Origin: Mycobacterium conspicuum
GTDB taxonomy: Bacteria > Actinomycetota > Actinomycetes > Mycobacteriales > Mycobacteriaceae
Direction of reading: 5' to 3'
NCBI RefSeq assembly: GCF_010730195.1
Contig: NZ_AP022613.1
Location: 1-64,000 of the forward strand
DNA length: 64,000 bases
The position numbers were made by a program, and so were the translations under genes. Each line of letters starts with the position of its first letter. Position 1 is the stretch's first letter. The notes beneath the pieces are model-generated. The model searched no databases. It was not told the origin of the DNA and saw only the letters and a list, made by a program, of their open reading frames with translations. Shown piece after piece: positions 28,924-37,204 of this stretch.

Positions 28924-30393
28924 CTAACCCTCCAGCGTGTAGCCCATCGGCATCAGCACGCTCTTCTGCTGGGTGAAGTGCTCGACGCCCTCGGGGCCGT
29001 TCTCGCGGCCGATGCCGGAGTTCTTGTAGCCGCCGAACGGGCAACACGGGTCAAACGCGTACCAGTTGATCGCGTACGTGCCGGTGCGGATCTTCTCCGA
29101 CACCTCGATGCCGTGCGGCACGTCGGAAGTCCACACGCTGCCGGCCAACCCGTAGGCCGAGTCGTTGGCGATCTTGATCGCCTCGTCCTCGGTGTCATAC
29201 GGAATGATGGACAGCACCGGCCCGAAGATCTCCTCCTGCGCGATCGTCATCTTGTTGTCGACGTCGGCGAACACCGTGGGCTGCACGAAGAATCCGCCGT
29301 CCAGGCCCTCGGGACGGCCGCCGCCGCACACCAGCCGCGCGCCCTCCTCGATGCCCTTGGCGATGTAGCCCTCGACGCGGGCGCGCTGCTTCTCGCTGAT
29401 CAGCGATCCGATCTGGGCGGCCGGGTCGTCGGGCTTGCCGACGGGCAGCATCTGCACGAAATTGCTGACCGCGTCCACGATTTCGTCGTAGCGCGACCGG
29501 GGCGCCAGGATGCGGGTCTGGGCCACGCAGGCCTGCCCGGTGTTCATGATTCCGGAGAACACCAGCATCGGGACCGCCGACGCCAGGTCGACGTCGTCGA
29601 GGACGATGGCCGCCGACTTGCCGCCGAGCTCCAGGGTGCACGGCTTGAGCATCTCGGCGGCGCGCTGGCCGATCTCCTTGCCGACGGCCGAGCTGCCGGT
29701 GAACGAGAACACGTCGATGTCGCGGTTTGAGGTCAGCGCCTGGCCGGTCTCGATGCCGCCGGGGACCACCGACAGCACACCCTCGGGCAGGCCGGCGTCG
29801 GCGAACACCTGCGCGAAAGCGTTGGCGCTCAACGGGGTTTCGGCGGCGGGCTTGAGCACGACGGTGCACCCGGCCAGCAGCGCGGGGCCCAGCTTGTTGA
29901 TCGCCAGGAACAGTGGCACGTTCCAGGCCACGATCGCGCCGACCACGCCGAGCGGCTCGCGATGCACGATGGTCTGCCCGTAGCCGCCGGTGCGGATCTC
30001 GCGCCACTTGACCTGCTCGACGGCGGGGCCGGCGAAGAAGTTCATCGCGCCGATGCCGCTCATCCACTGCATCGTCTCGACCGAGGTCGGCGGCTGGCCG
30101 GTCTCCAGGCCGAGCAGTTTGACGAACCCGTCTTTGCGCTCCTCCATCAGCTTGAGCGCGTTGGCGAGCACGGCCGCGCGCTCCTTCGGTGGGGTGGCGG
30201 GCCAGGGGCCGTTGTCGAACGCGGCGCGCGCCGCGGCGACCGCCGCGTCCACGTCGGCCGCGGCCGCCATCGGCACCTTGCCGACGTACTCGCCGGTCGC
30301 CGGACAGTGCACCTCGATGACTTCGCCGGTCGCCGGCTCGGTCCATTTGCCGCCGATGAAAAGCTTGTCGTACTCGGTCTTGATGTCGGTCAT
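28924..30393 (-). CDS. Aldehyde dehydrogenase (Rv0223c-like)
   Basis: Predicted 489 aa. NAD(P)-dependent aldehyde dehydrogenase motifs are complete: VAWNVPLFLAINKLGPALLAG, the FTGSSAVGKEI Rossmann segment, catalytic Glu ~255 in LELGGKSAAIV, catalytic Cys ~287 in NTGQACVAQTRI, and EEIFGPVLSI. It oxidises an aldehyde to an acid; the substrate is not evident. Length and position next to the methyltransferase gene match Rv0223c. Cytosolic. Confidence 0.92.
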   Translation of the reverse strand: MTDIKTEYDKLFIGGKWTEPATGEVIEVHCPATGEYVGKVPMAAAADVDAAVAAARAAFDNGPWPATPPKERAAVLANALKLMEERKDGFVKLLGLETGQPPTSVETMQWMSGIGAMNFFAGPAVEQVKWREIRTGGYGQTIVHREPLGVVGAIVAWNVPLFLAINKLGPALLAGCTVVLKPAAETPLSANAFAQVFADAGLPEGVLSVVPGGIETGQALTSNRDIDVFSFTGSSAVGKEIGQRAAEMLKPCTLELGGKSAAIVLDDVDLASAVPMLVFSGIMNTGQACVAQTRILAPRSRYDEIVDAVSNFVQMLPVGKPDDPAAQIGSLISEKQRARVEGYIAKGIEEGARLVCGGGRPEGLDGGFFVQPTVFADVDNKMTIAQEEIFGPVLSIIPYDTEDEAIKIANDSAYGLAGSVWTSDVPHGIEVSEKIRTGTYAINWYAFDPCCPFGGYKNSGIGRENGPEGVEHFTQQKSVLMPMGYTLEG

Positions 30394-30437
30394 GGCGCCA
30401 CCCTACCCAAGCTCGCGCCAGATTAGAACACGTTCCA

Positions 30438-31205
30438 TTACCGGGGTGACAGCACCAGCACCAGATTGCTCACCGCGAACTCGCGCAGCGCCGGCACCGA
30501 CGTCAGCCACCACGCCCATCGCGGGTGGTAGCGGGGGAATGCGGCGACCAACGCGCCGGTATTCGCGGCCCAGCTCAGCCCCTCGGCGGCCGACACCGCG
30601 AACAACGACGACCCGTAGTCGTTCTTCGGCCGACGGCCGTGCTTGCGGGCGTACCGGGCGGCGGCGCGCTCGCCGCCCAGGTAGTGGGTCAGGCCCATCT
30701 CGTGGCCGCCGAACGGGCCCAGCCACACGGTGTAGGACAGCACGGTCAGCCCGCCCGGCCTGGTTACCCGCAGCATCTCGGCGCCGAGCCGCCAGGGCCG
30801 CGGCACGTGCTCGGCCACGTTGGACGACAGGCAGATGTCCACGCTGTCGTCGGCGAACGGCAGCGCCATCCCGGACGCGCGCACAAACCCGCCCGAAGCA
30901 CCCGCGAAAGCTGTTCCAGCGGAATGCATTTCGCCCGGGTCCGGCTCCACGCCGAGGTAGCGCAGCCCGGCATCGGCGAAGGCGGTCGCGAAGTACCCGG
31001 GTCCGCCGCCGACGTCGAGCAGCGTGCGACCGGACGGGTCCTCGCCGTGCAGGCCGCGCCAGAGTTCACCGACCATCGCCGCGGTGTCGCCCGCCAGCGC
31101 GCCGTAGAACCGCGCCGGGTCGGACTGTTCGTAGCGGAACTGCGACAGCAGCCGCACCGAGCGGCCCAACGTCGCCCGTCGCGCGAAAACGTCGGTGACG
31201 GCCAC
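30438..31205 (-). CDS. Class I methyltransferase, MtrP/Rv0224c-like
   Basis: Predicted 255 aa. SAM motif I LLDVGGGPGYFATAF at ~61-75, acidic loop GVEPDPGEM, motif ICLSSNVAEHVPRPW, and the post-motif VTRPGGLTVLSYT. The homologue in corynebacteria, MtrP, is reported to be needed for efficient trehalose-mycolate transport; the methylated substrate is not established. It lies at the head of the conserved mycolate/glycolipid block shared with Rv0224c-Rv0228. It lies 44 bp upstream of the aldehyde dehydrogenase start on the same strand. Confidence 0.87.
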   Translation of the reverse strand: MAVTDVFARRATLGRSVRLLSQFRYEQSDPARFYGALAGDTAAMVGELWRGLHGEDPSGRTLLDVGGGPGYFATAFADAGLRYLGVEPDPGEMHSAGTAFAGASGGFVRASGMALPFADDSVDICLSSNVAEHVPRPWRLGAEMLRVTRPGGLTVLSYTVWLGPFGGHEMGLTHYLGGERAAARYARKHGRRPKNDYGSSLFAVSAAEGLSWAANTGALVAAFPRYHPRWAWWLTSVPALREFAVSNLVLVLSPR

Positions 31206-31226
31206 CGGCCAACCCTACGGGTCGGG

Positions 31227-32378
31227 TTAGGCCTGTTGGTCGTGCCGCTGCAGATAGGGGGTCAGGCCGAACTTCTCCACCAGCGTCAGCCAATCCGCCC
31301 CCGAGACCGAAAAGTCCGGCGGGTCGTTCACGCGCTGATGCACGTCACGGGGCCAGGAAAATCGACGGTTCAAGCCGGTGGTGGAGTCACGGCATCCGAT
31401 GCTGAGCGGTTGCATACCGGGGACATGTACGACCATGACCGGCGTCGTGGACAGCGACGAGGCAAACCCGGTCTCGAGGGAGCCAATTCCGAACCCCTGC
31501 CGATATCGGTACGTCTCCGGAACCGCGCTCACCTGCGCCAGCGGCGACGCGACAACCAGTGCGTTGGTGTCCAGGTCGACCACCCGCATCGCTTCGGCGT
31601 CGACGTCGATGGCCAGGCGCGGTTGATTGACCGATCGCAGGAGTTGTTGTTTTCGCCGCATCGCGAACGGCCCCATCTGCTGGACCAGCAGTGTGCTGGG
31701 AAACAACAGGCACCGGGTGGGCTCCCCGGGGTCGGGCGGGCGGACGGCCAAGCTGTGGTTGCCCCGGCGGCCGGCCATCGCGAGAATCTCGCCGAACTCC
31801 GCACCCGTCACCCAGGCGTCGATGTCCACCGGCAGGCCGTAGCCGGCGTCGGGCGCGTCGAGCCGCGTGCCGGCAGCCGCGCGAAAGTCACGCCCGCCGA
31901 GAATGAAGCGGCGCGGACCGCAGCGCAGATGCAGCGCGGTGCCCATCGTCATGCCGCCGGTGACACCCCACACGCCGAGCGTCGCGTCGGCGAACCGATA
32001 CACATCGCCCGGCCGCTTGCTGACCGTCATCCCATCGCCGGTGACGTCGATGACGAGATTTCCGTGTCCGGACCGTTGCGACCACCAGTACCAGCCTCCG
32101 ACGCCGCCGAAAAGGAGCGCCACAGCGCCGTACCGGATCAGCTTGTCCGTCATCTCGGCGGCGAATCCGCCGGAATGACGCATAACCGAGGACTGAACGG
32201 CCATGTATAGCCCGCCGAAGACGGCGGTAAAGGCGATGATCGCGACCACTATGATCAGGTAGGACCCGACGGGGTTCTTTTGCCAGGCGGGGTTCGTGAG
32301 CGAGGCCCATTTCGAGCCCCAGAAGGGGGGATGAGCCACAAACCTGCGCGATGCGGCGGGCTCATTGCTGATGCTCAT
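31227..32378 (-). CDS. Conserved mycobacterial membrane protein, unknown function
   Basis: Predicted 383 aa. The N-terminal ~40 residues are cytosolic-like. Two membrane helices follow (SYLIIVVAIIAFTAVFGGLY at ~40-60 and IRYGAVALLFGGVGGWYWW at ~85-103). The remaining ~280 residues form a soluble beta-rich domain (GNLVIDVTGDGMTV, and PRLAIDVDAEAMRVVDLD). I recognise no catalytic motif. It lies between the MtrP-like gene and the glycosyltransferase; as far as I recall H37Rv has no gene here. The 72-bp gap to the divergent glycosyltransferase may hold both promoters. Confidence 0.65.
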   Translation of the reverse strand: MSISNEPAASRRFVAHPPFWGSKWASLTNPAWQKNPVGSYLIIVVAIIAFTAVFGGLYMAVQSSVMRHSGGFAAEMTDKLIRYGAVALLFGGVGGWYWWSQRSGHGNLVIDVTGDGMTVSKRPGDVYRFADATLGVWGVTGGMTMGTALHLRCGPRRFILGGRDFRAAAGTRLDAPDAGYGLPVDIDAWVTGAEFGEILAMAGRRGNHSLAVRPPDPGEPTRCLLFPSTLLVQQMGPFAMRRKQQLLRSVNQPRLAIDVDAEAMRVVDLDTNALVVASPLAQVSAVPETYRYRQGFGIGSLETGFASSLSTTPVMVVHVPGMQPLSIGCRDSTTGLNRRFSWPRDVHQRVNDPPDFSVSGADWLTLVEKFGLTPYLQRHDQQA

Positions 32379-32450
32379 CGTGACACGATCCCACCCGCTG
32401 GCCAGCCCGTAAAGATTTGCTCGCTGGCCCTCCGTCTAGGCTGGCGGTCG

Positions 32451-33590
32451 ATGTCTACCCTGCGCTCGGTATTGCTGCTGTGTTGGCGCGATACCGGACA
32501 CCCGCAGGGCGGTGGCAGCGAAACCTACCTGCAGCGCATCGGTGCCCAGCTCGCGGCGTCGGGCGTGGACGTCACGCTGCGCACCGCGCGCTACGCCGCT
32601 GCCCCGCGACGCGAAGTGGTCGACGGCGTGCGGATCAGCCGCGCGGGCGGGCGTTATTCGGTGTACCTCTGGGCGCTGGCGGCGATGGCCGCCGCCCGGC
32701 TGCGCGGAGCCGCGCCCGACGTGGTTGTCGACACTCAGAACGGCTTGCCGTTCTTGGCCCGGCTGGTCTACGGCCGGCGGGTGGTGATGCTGGTGCACCA
32801 CTGCCATCGGGAACAGTGGCCGGTGGCCGGGCCGGTGCTCGGCCGGCTCGGTTGGTTCATCGAGTCGCGGCTATCGCCTTGGGCGAACCGTCGCAATCAA
32901 TACGTGACGGTGTCGTTGCCGTCGGCTCGCGATTTGGTCACCCTTGGCGTCGACAACGAGCGAATCGCGTTGGTGCGCAACGGTCTTGATGAAGCGCCGA
33001 CGCACACGTTGTCCGGCCCGCGCGCGGCCGCACCGCGCGTCGTGGTGCTGTCACGGCTGGTGCCGCACAAGCAGATTGAGGATGCGCTGAATGCGGTGGC
33101 CGAGCTGCGGCCGCGCCTTCCCGGCCTGCACCTCGACATCGTCGGTGACGGATGGTGGCGACAAAGGCTCGTCGACCATGCGCACCGAATCGGCGTGTCC
33201 GACGCGGTGACCTTCCACGGCCACGTCGACGACATCACCAAACACCATGTGCTGCAACACTCTTGGGTGCATGTGCTGCCCTCCCGCAAGGAGGGTTGGG
33301 GTCTGGCGGTGGTGGAGGCCGCCCAGCACCGGGTGCCCACCATCGGGTATCGATCCTCCGGCGGACTGTGCGACTCCATCGTCGACGGCGTCACCGGGAT
33401 ATTGGTGGACGACGGCCCCGAGCTGGTCGATCGCCTCGAGCAGCTGCTGTGCGACCCCGTCCTGCGTGACGAGCTCGGCGCCAAGGCGCAGGCGCGCAGC
33501 GTCGAGTTCTCTTGGGCGCAAAGCGCCGACGCGATGCGCACGGTGCTGGAAGCCGTGCAAGCCGGCACGCCAATCAGCGGCGTCGTTTGA
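32451..33590 (+). CDS. GT4-type glycosyltransferase (Rv0225-like)
   Basis: Predicted 379 aa, GT-B fold. The N-terminal domain begins STLRSVLLLCWRDTGHPQGGGSE, with the glycine-rich acceptor loop typical of family 4. The C-terminal domain shows VVVLSRLVPHKQIEDAL, LDIVGDGWWR, VTFHGHV and the sugar-nucleotide signature LPSRKEGWGLAVVEAAQHRVP at ~277-297 (E-x7-E). It probably transfers a sugar from a nucleotide sugar to an envelope glycolipid. Position within the MtrP-LmcA-TmaT block supports an envelope role; the acceptor is unknown. Confidence 0.87.
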   Translation: MSTLRSVLLLCWRDTGHPQGGGSETYLQRIGAQLAASGVDVTLRTARYAAAPRREVVDGVRISRAGGRYSVYLWALAAMAAARLRGAAPDVVVDTQNGLPFLARLVYGRRVVMLVHHCHREQWPVAGPVLGRLGWFIESRLSPWANRRNQYVTVSLPSARDLVTLGVDNERIALVRNGLDEAPTHTLSGPRAAAPRVVVLSRLVPHKQIEDALNAVAELRPRLPGLHLDIVGDGWWRQRLVDHAHRIGVSDAVTFHGHVDDITKHHVLQHSWVHVLPSRKEGWGLAVVEAAQHRVPTIGYRSSGGLCDSIVDGVTGILVDDGPELVDRLEQLLCDPVLRDELGAKAQARSVEFSWAQSADAMRTVLEAVQAGTPISGVV

Positions 33591-33689
33591 ACGGCACGAG
33601 TCCCAATAGCCACACCAGCACCTCCGGGTGACCATTACCCAGTGCTGAAAGTCGATAGCACATGCGATATCGCACGGCGCTAATCGGCG

Positions 33690-34064
33690 CTAATCGAAGT
33701 CGAAGATGTCGCTAAGCCGATGGTCAAGGCGCCCCGAAAGCTTCTGCACCACCCAGTGATTCATCGACACACGCTGTTCGGCGGCTTCGAGGGCGAGCCT
33801 CGCGTGCAAATTGGGCGAAGTCCTCACCACGAACTTGCCGCTGTAGTGGCGCTCGTTGAGCGGGGCCGGCACTTCGCCGCCATCTCGAATCTGCTCGTCG
33901 AGATACTCGTCGACGACGCGCTGCGCGGCGGCGGTGGCCTCCTGCAGGGTGGGAGCCCATTGCTCGAGCCACGGCAGCTCGATGCACCGGCTGGAGTATT
34001 CACCGCGCTCAGGTGACCATTCGGCGCGGTAGGTGTAGCGGTTCACCCACGCGTGATGTCGCAT
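33690..34064 (-). CDS. HicB-like antitoxin family protein, orphan
   Basis: Predicted 124 aa. The N-terminal part (YTYRAEWSPERGEYSSRCIELPWL, then ATLQEATAAAQRVVDEYL) matches the HicB RNase-H-like partial fold. The C-terminal part (YSGKFVVRTSPNLHARL, then AAEQRVSMNHWVVQKL) is a ribbon-helix-helix DNA-binding domain. HicB proteins neutralise the HicA mRNA interferase. No hicA-like ORF with a double-stranded RNA-binding fold is visible on either side. The upstream start region is duplicated (67-bp repeat), which may mark the place where a partner gene was lost. Two 10-bp repeats overlap its 3' end. Confidence 0.78.
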   Translation of the reverse strand: MRHHAWVNRYTYRAEWSPERGEYSSRCIELPWLEQWAPTLQEATAAAQRVVDEYLDEQIRDGGEVPAPLNERHYSGKFVVRTSPNLHARLALEAAEQRVSMNHWVVQKLSGRLDHRLSDIFDFD

Positions 34065-34212
34065 GCGCCATCAAGTTTCAAAGTGCACTATCTCCCCGCC
34101 GAGAGACGGAAGTGACTGTCGTTAATTCGGGCTCGTGCGCCAGCCGCGTGATGTCGCATGCGCCATCAAGTTTCAAAGTGCACTATCTCCTCGCCGAGAG
34201 ACGAAAGTGACT
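34051..34212. repeat. 67-bp direct repeat at the 5' end of hicB-like gene
   Basis: Copy 1 (34051-34117) and copy 2 (34146-34212) differ at only two positions and repeat with a 95-bp period. Copy 1 includes the first codons and RBS region of the HicB-like gene. Copy 2 ends 1 bp before the stop of the next gene. A recent duplication is the simplest explanation. Confidence 0.85.
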
Positions 34213-34213
34213 A

Positions 34214-35881
34214 CTAGTGACTACCGCAGCGCAGCCTTGCACGAAGCGAAAGGAACGTCACTTCAGCACCGCACCCAATCAACAACGCCAGCCACACCCA
34301 ATGCGCGGCCAGGGTCGCAAGGCGGCCGGCGGCAGGCGCACCGGAACCGCCGATCCGGTACAGCGCCAACGAGCCGTCGTGATACACCGACGAGAGCCGG
34401 TCGACTGTGCGCCCCGCCAGACCCATCTCGCCGCGGGTATCGGCTTCGACGACCAGCCACGCCACCCCGGCCGACGCCAACGCCGACGGGTCGGGCCCGC
34501 GCAGCAGCAAGTCCTGCACGGCACGCGCGTGCGCGCCCTCCCCGGGCACGGTCACCCCGCCGATGTCCAGGTCACCGGTGGCCAGCACGTCGGAACGGAC
34601 CCAACGCTGCAGCGGATCGAGCACCGGCGCCGGACCGGACCACGCAAAGCGCCGCATCGTGCCAACGGGCAGCACCGCCACCGGGCCGGGCGCCGCGTTG
34701 ATCGCCGCCGCCACGGCGGCCCAGCCCGCCGGGTAGTGCACCGGTTCGACCCGCCCCCACACCCCCCAGGCCAAATCGGGCAGCGCCAACACCAACGCGA
34801 GGCAGCAGACCACCGCCGCGCCAAGCGGCCGCAGCCAGCGCCCCAACAGAACCACCGCGCCGGCACCGGCCAGCGCGTATGCCGGCATCGCCAGCGCCAC
34901 CCACTTCTGCCCGTCGCGCAGCACACCAAGCCCGGGCACAAAGTCGACCACCGCTCCGAGCAGGCGCAGGCCGGGGCCGGTCGCCAAACACGCCGGCACC
35001 ACGACGGCGACCACCGCCAGCCCCAGCAGCGGCACCGTCGCGGGCCGGCGCGCCAGCACCGGCACACCCAACAACACCACACCCAACAGCACCCCGGCCG
35101 ACACCAGAGCGAAAAGCGTTGCCCGCGAATCGGGTACGGCCTGACCGTTCCACATCCCGCCGAGGCTGGCCAGGCTGCCAAGGGTGCCCAGGCCGGGCTC
35201 GGCGCGTGCAGCGAACGCCGTCACCCCGGGCCGTCCGCTGGCAGCCGTCAGCGGCGAGCCCGCCCCCGCCGCCACCAGCCAGGGCAGCGCGGCCACCACC
35301 GCAACAGCCAAGGCCGCGCACAGCCACCGCACCCGGCCCGCGCCGGGGGCAACCACGCAGACCAGCGCCACCGTCGCCGCCAGCAGCAGTCCCGTCGGCG
35401 TCAGCCCGGCCAGCGCGACCCAAAACCCGAGCTCGAACAGTGACCGCCGCAGCATCGCCGAAGCCACCCACGGCAGACAGCCGTAGCCCACCAGCAGGCT
35501 CCAATGGCCCTGCAACAGCCGCTCGGCGACATACGGATTCCAGATCGCCAGCGTGATCGCGACGAACTGGCCGCCCAACCCCGCCGACGGCAGCACCACC
35601 GCCACCAGCCGCGCCGCGCCCAGGCCCGCCAGCCATAACCCCAGCACCAGCAAAGCCTTCACCACGACGCCGCCGTCAAGAGCCGAAGAGGCCACCGCCA
35701 CCGCGAAATCCTGCGGCGTCGCCCGCGGCGCGGACGTCAACCCCAGCGCGGTATCGGACAGATACGACCGCGGGGTGGACACCGCGTCGCGCAGCAGCAG
35801 GTATCCGGGCCGCAGTAGCGGCGCGACCACGAGCAGCGCCAGCAGCAACGCGTACGCCGGTCGGGCCACGCTGGCCCGCAT
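34214..35881 (-). CDS. Multispanning membrane protein (Rv0226c-like)
   Basis: Predicted 555 aa with about ten hydrophobic segments (YALLLALLVVAPLL, VVVKALLVLGLWLAGLGA, LLGLAVVAVVVPACLA, AVVCCLALVLALPDLAWG). It has a large loop or domain near the C-terminus (PVAVLPVGTMRRFAWSG...) and a final helix before a basic tail. The overall shape resembles GT-C membrane glycosyltransferases, but no DxD-type motif can be placed with confidence. ATG 35881 was chosen at MRASVARPAYALL, 4 bp... close behind the Rv0227c-like stop. The pair is conserved with Rv0226c-Rv0227c in the trehalose-mycolate/lipoglycan locus. Confidence 0.8.
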   Translation of the reverse strand: MRASVARPAYALLLALLVVAPLLRPGYLLLRDAVSTPRSYLSDTALGLTSAPRATPQDFAVAVASSALDGGVVVKALLVLGLWLAGLGAARLVAVVLPSAGLGGQFVAITLAIWNPYVAERLLQGHWSLLVGYGCLPWVASAMLRRSLFELGFWVALAGLTPTGLLLAATVALVCVVAPGAGRVRWLCAALAVAVVAALPWLVAAGAGSPLTAASGRPGVTAFAARAEPGLGTLGSLASLGGMWNGQAVPDSRATLFALVSAGVLLGVVLLGVPVLARRPATVPLLGLAVVAVVVPACLATGPGLRLLGAVVDFVPGLGVLRDGQKWVALAMPAYALAGAGAVVLLGRWLRPLGAAVVCCLALVLALPDLAWGVWGRVEPVHYPAGWAAVAAAINAAPGPVAVLPVGTMRRFAWSGPAPVLDPLQRWVRSDVLATGDLDIGGVTVPGEGAHARAVQDLLLRGPDPSALASAGVAWLVVEADTRGEMGLAGRTVDRLSSVYHDGSLALYRIGGSGAPAAGRLATLAAHWVWLALLIGCGAEVTFLSLRARLRCGSH

Positions 35882-35885
35882 CGGG

Positions 35886-37139
35886 CTATTCCTCGTCGGG
35901 CGGCGCCGGGTCGGGCGCCGGACCCGGATCCGGCGGGGGCGGGTCGGCCCCGGGTGGATCCGCATCATCGCCGTGTTCGGGGCGGTGGGCGGGCAGTTGC
36001 TCGGTCTCGGCTTCGTCACCGGGTACGCGCTCGGCTCTGCGGCCGAAGTCGGCATCGTCGTGGTCGGGCGCGGCCAGCGCGCTCTCGGTCCGCAGGCTGA
36101 ACGAGGCGAGCAGCGCGCCGCCGATCAGCGCGATCAGCCCGATGGCGGTGAACGTGATCGGCAGCACCCGCGACCACAACGCCAGCCGGTCGCGCTCGTC
36201 GCGGGCGGAATTGACCTGCGATTCGACGGTGTCCTCGGTGAAGGTGAGCTTGTAGTCGGCCAGCGTCACCTCGGGCTTCAGCGGATCGCGGGCAAAGTAG
36301 TGATTGGCGTGATCGGATTGCTTGACGATCGTGCCCGTCACCGGATCCACCCAGAAGGTCCGCTGCGCGGCGTAGTAGCGGACCATGGTGATCTGCTCCG
36401 CCGGGTCGCCGCCCTGCACGCCCCACATCGCCGCCGAGGTGGTGACCTTGCCGTCCTCGTCGCCGGCATACAGCGACGGGTAGGTGACCGGAGCCACCAG
36501 CTTGCCGTCGGCGTTGTAGCCGACGTTCTGCGTGAAGCGGTAGGTGGTCAGCCCGTTGACGTCTTCCTGGCCTTGGTAGTTGACGTCGTACGCCTTCTGC
36601 GCGATCGGGTCGAAGTAGGGATACGTCTTCTTCTCGGTGTGGAACGGAAAGCGGTAGGACAGCCCGTCATGGCGCAGCGGGATCGCGGTCGGCGGGCTCT
36701 CGTCGTTGATGGTGCGCGGCTTTTGCACCGAACCCCCGGGATGGCTGTCGTCCGAGACGGCCATCGCGGTCTTGCGGTTCAGCGTCACGCTGTCGACGAT
36801 GGCCAGCAGCAGCCCGCTGTCCTTCTGCTTGTCGGTGCGCCGCACCGAGGTGCCCGCCTGCAGCGTCACGACGTCGGCGTTGGCCGGCGACTCGACGGTG
36901 ATCTGCTGCTGCGACGCCAGCGGCACGTTCTGGTTGACGACGACGTGATCGCCGGACAACGACGCCGAGTCCAGCGCGGTCCCGGTGCCGTCGCTGACCA
37001 AGGTGGTGTCGATGTTGAGCGGGATCTTGGTGATCCTGCTGCTGGTGTACGTCGACAACAACAGCGCAGCAATCAACAGGGCGGCCCCGAGTCCGATGGT
37101 CCCGCACGCCGCGAACCGCAACATGACAGTTCGGTTCAC
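35886..37139 (-). CDS. LmcA/PgfA-like DUF3068 membrane protein (Rv0227c-like)
   Basis: Predicted 417 aa. One N-terminal helix (ACGTIGLGAALLIAALLL), then a ~310-residue periplasmic domain (TKIPLNIDTTLVSDGTG, YPYFDPIAQKAYDVNYQGQED, VDPVTGTIVKQSDHANHYFA), a second helix (ITFTAIGLIALIGGALLA) and a proline- and acid-rich cytoplasmic tail (DPPPPDPGPAPDPAPPDEE). Orthologues (LmcA/PgfA) are reported to work in lipoglycan maturation and in trehalose-mycolate trafficking with MmpL3. GTG 37139 was chosen for its strong RBS AAGGAGG. Divergent from the acyltransferase gene. Confidence 0.88.
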   Translation of the reverse strand: MNRTVMLRFAACGTIGLGAALLIAALLLSTYTSSRITKIPLNIDTTLVSDGTGTALDSASLSGDHVVVNQNVPLASQQQITVESPANADVVTLQAGTSVRRTDKQKDSGLLLAIVDSVTLNRKTAMAVSDDSHPGGSVQKPRTINDESPPTAIPLRHDGLSYRFPFHTEKKTYPYFDPIAQKAYDVNYQGQEDVNGLTTYRFTQNVGYNADGKLVAPVTYPSLYAGDEDGKVTTSAAMWGVQGGDPAEQITMVRYYAAQRTFWVDPVTGTIVKQSDHANHYFARDPLKPEVTLADYKLTFTEDTVESQVNSARDERDRLALWSRVLPITFTAIGLIALIGGALLASFSLRTESALAAPDHDDADFGRRAERVPGDEAETEQLPAHRPEHGDDADPPGADPPPPDPGPAPDPAPPDEE

Positions 37140-37204
37140 GTTGATGTGACCTCCTTGTTGAAACCCGTTCGACCCTAACAGCAACGCGGCACGGGCAGAC
37201 TGTC

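Noticed and set aside
33675..33694. Two 10-bp direct repeats (CGGCGCTAAT) at the hicB-like 3' end
   Set aside because: Only two units and no evidence of a target-site duplication with matching ends elsewhere.
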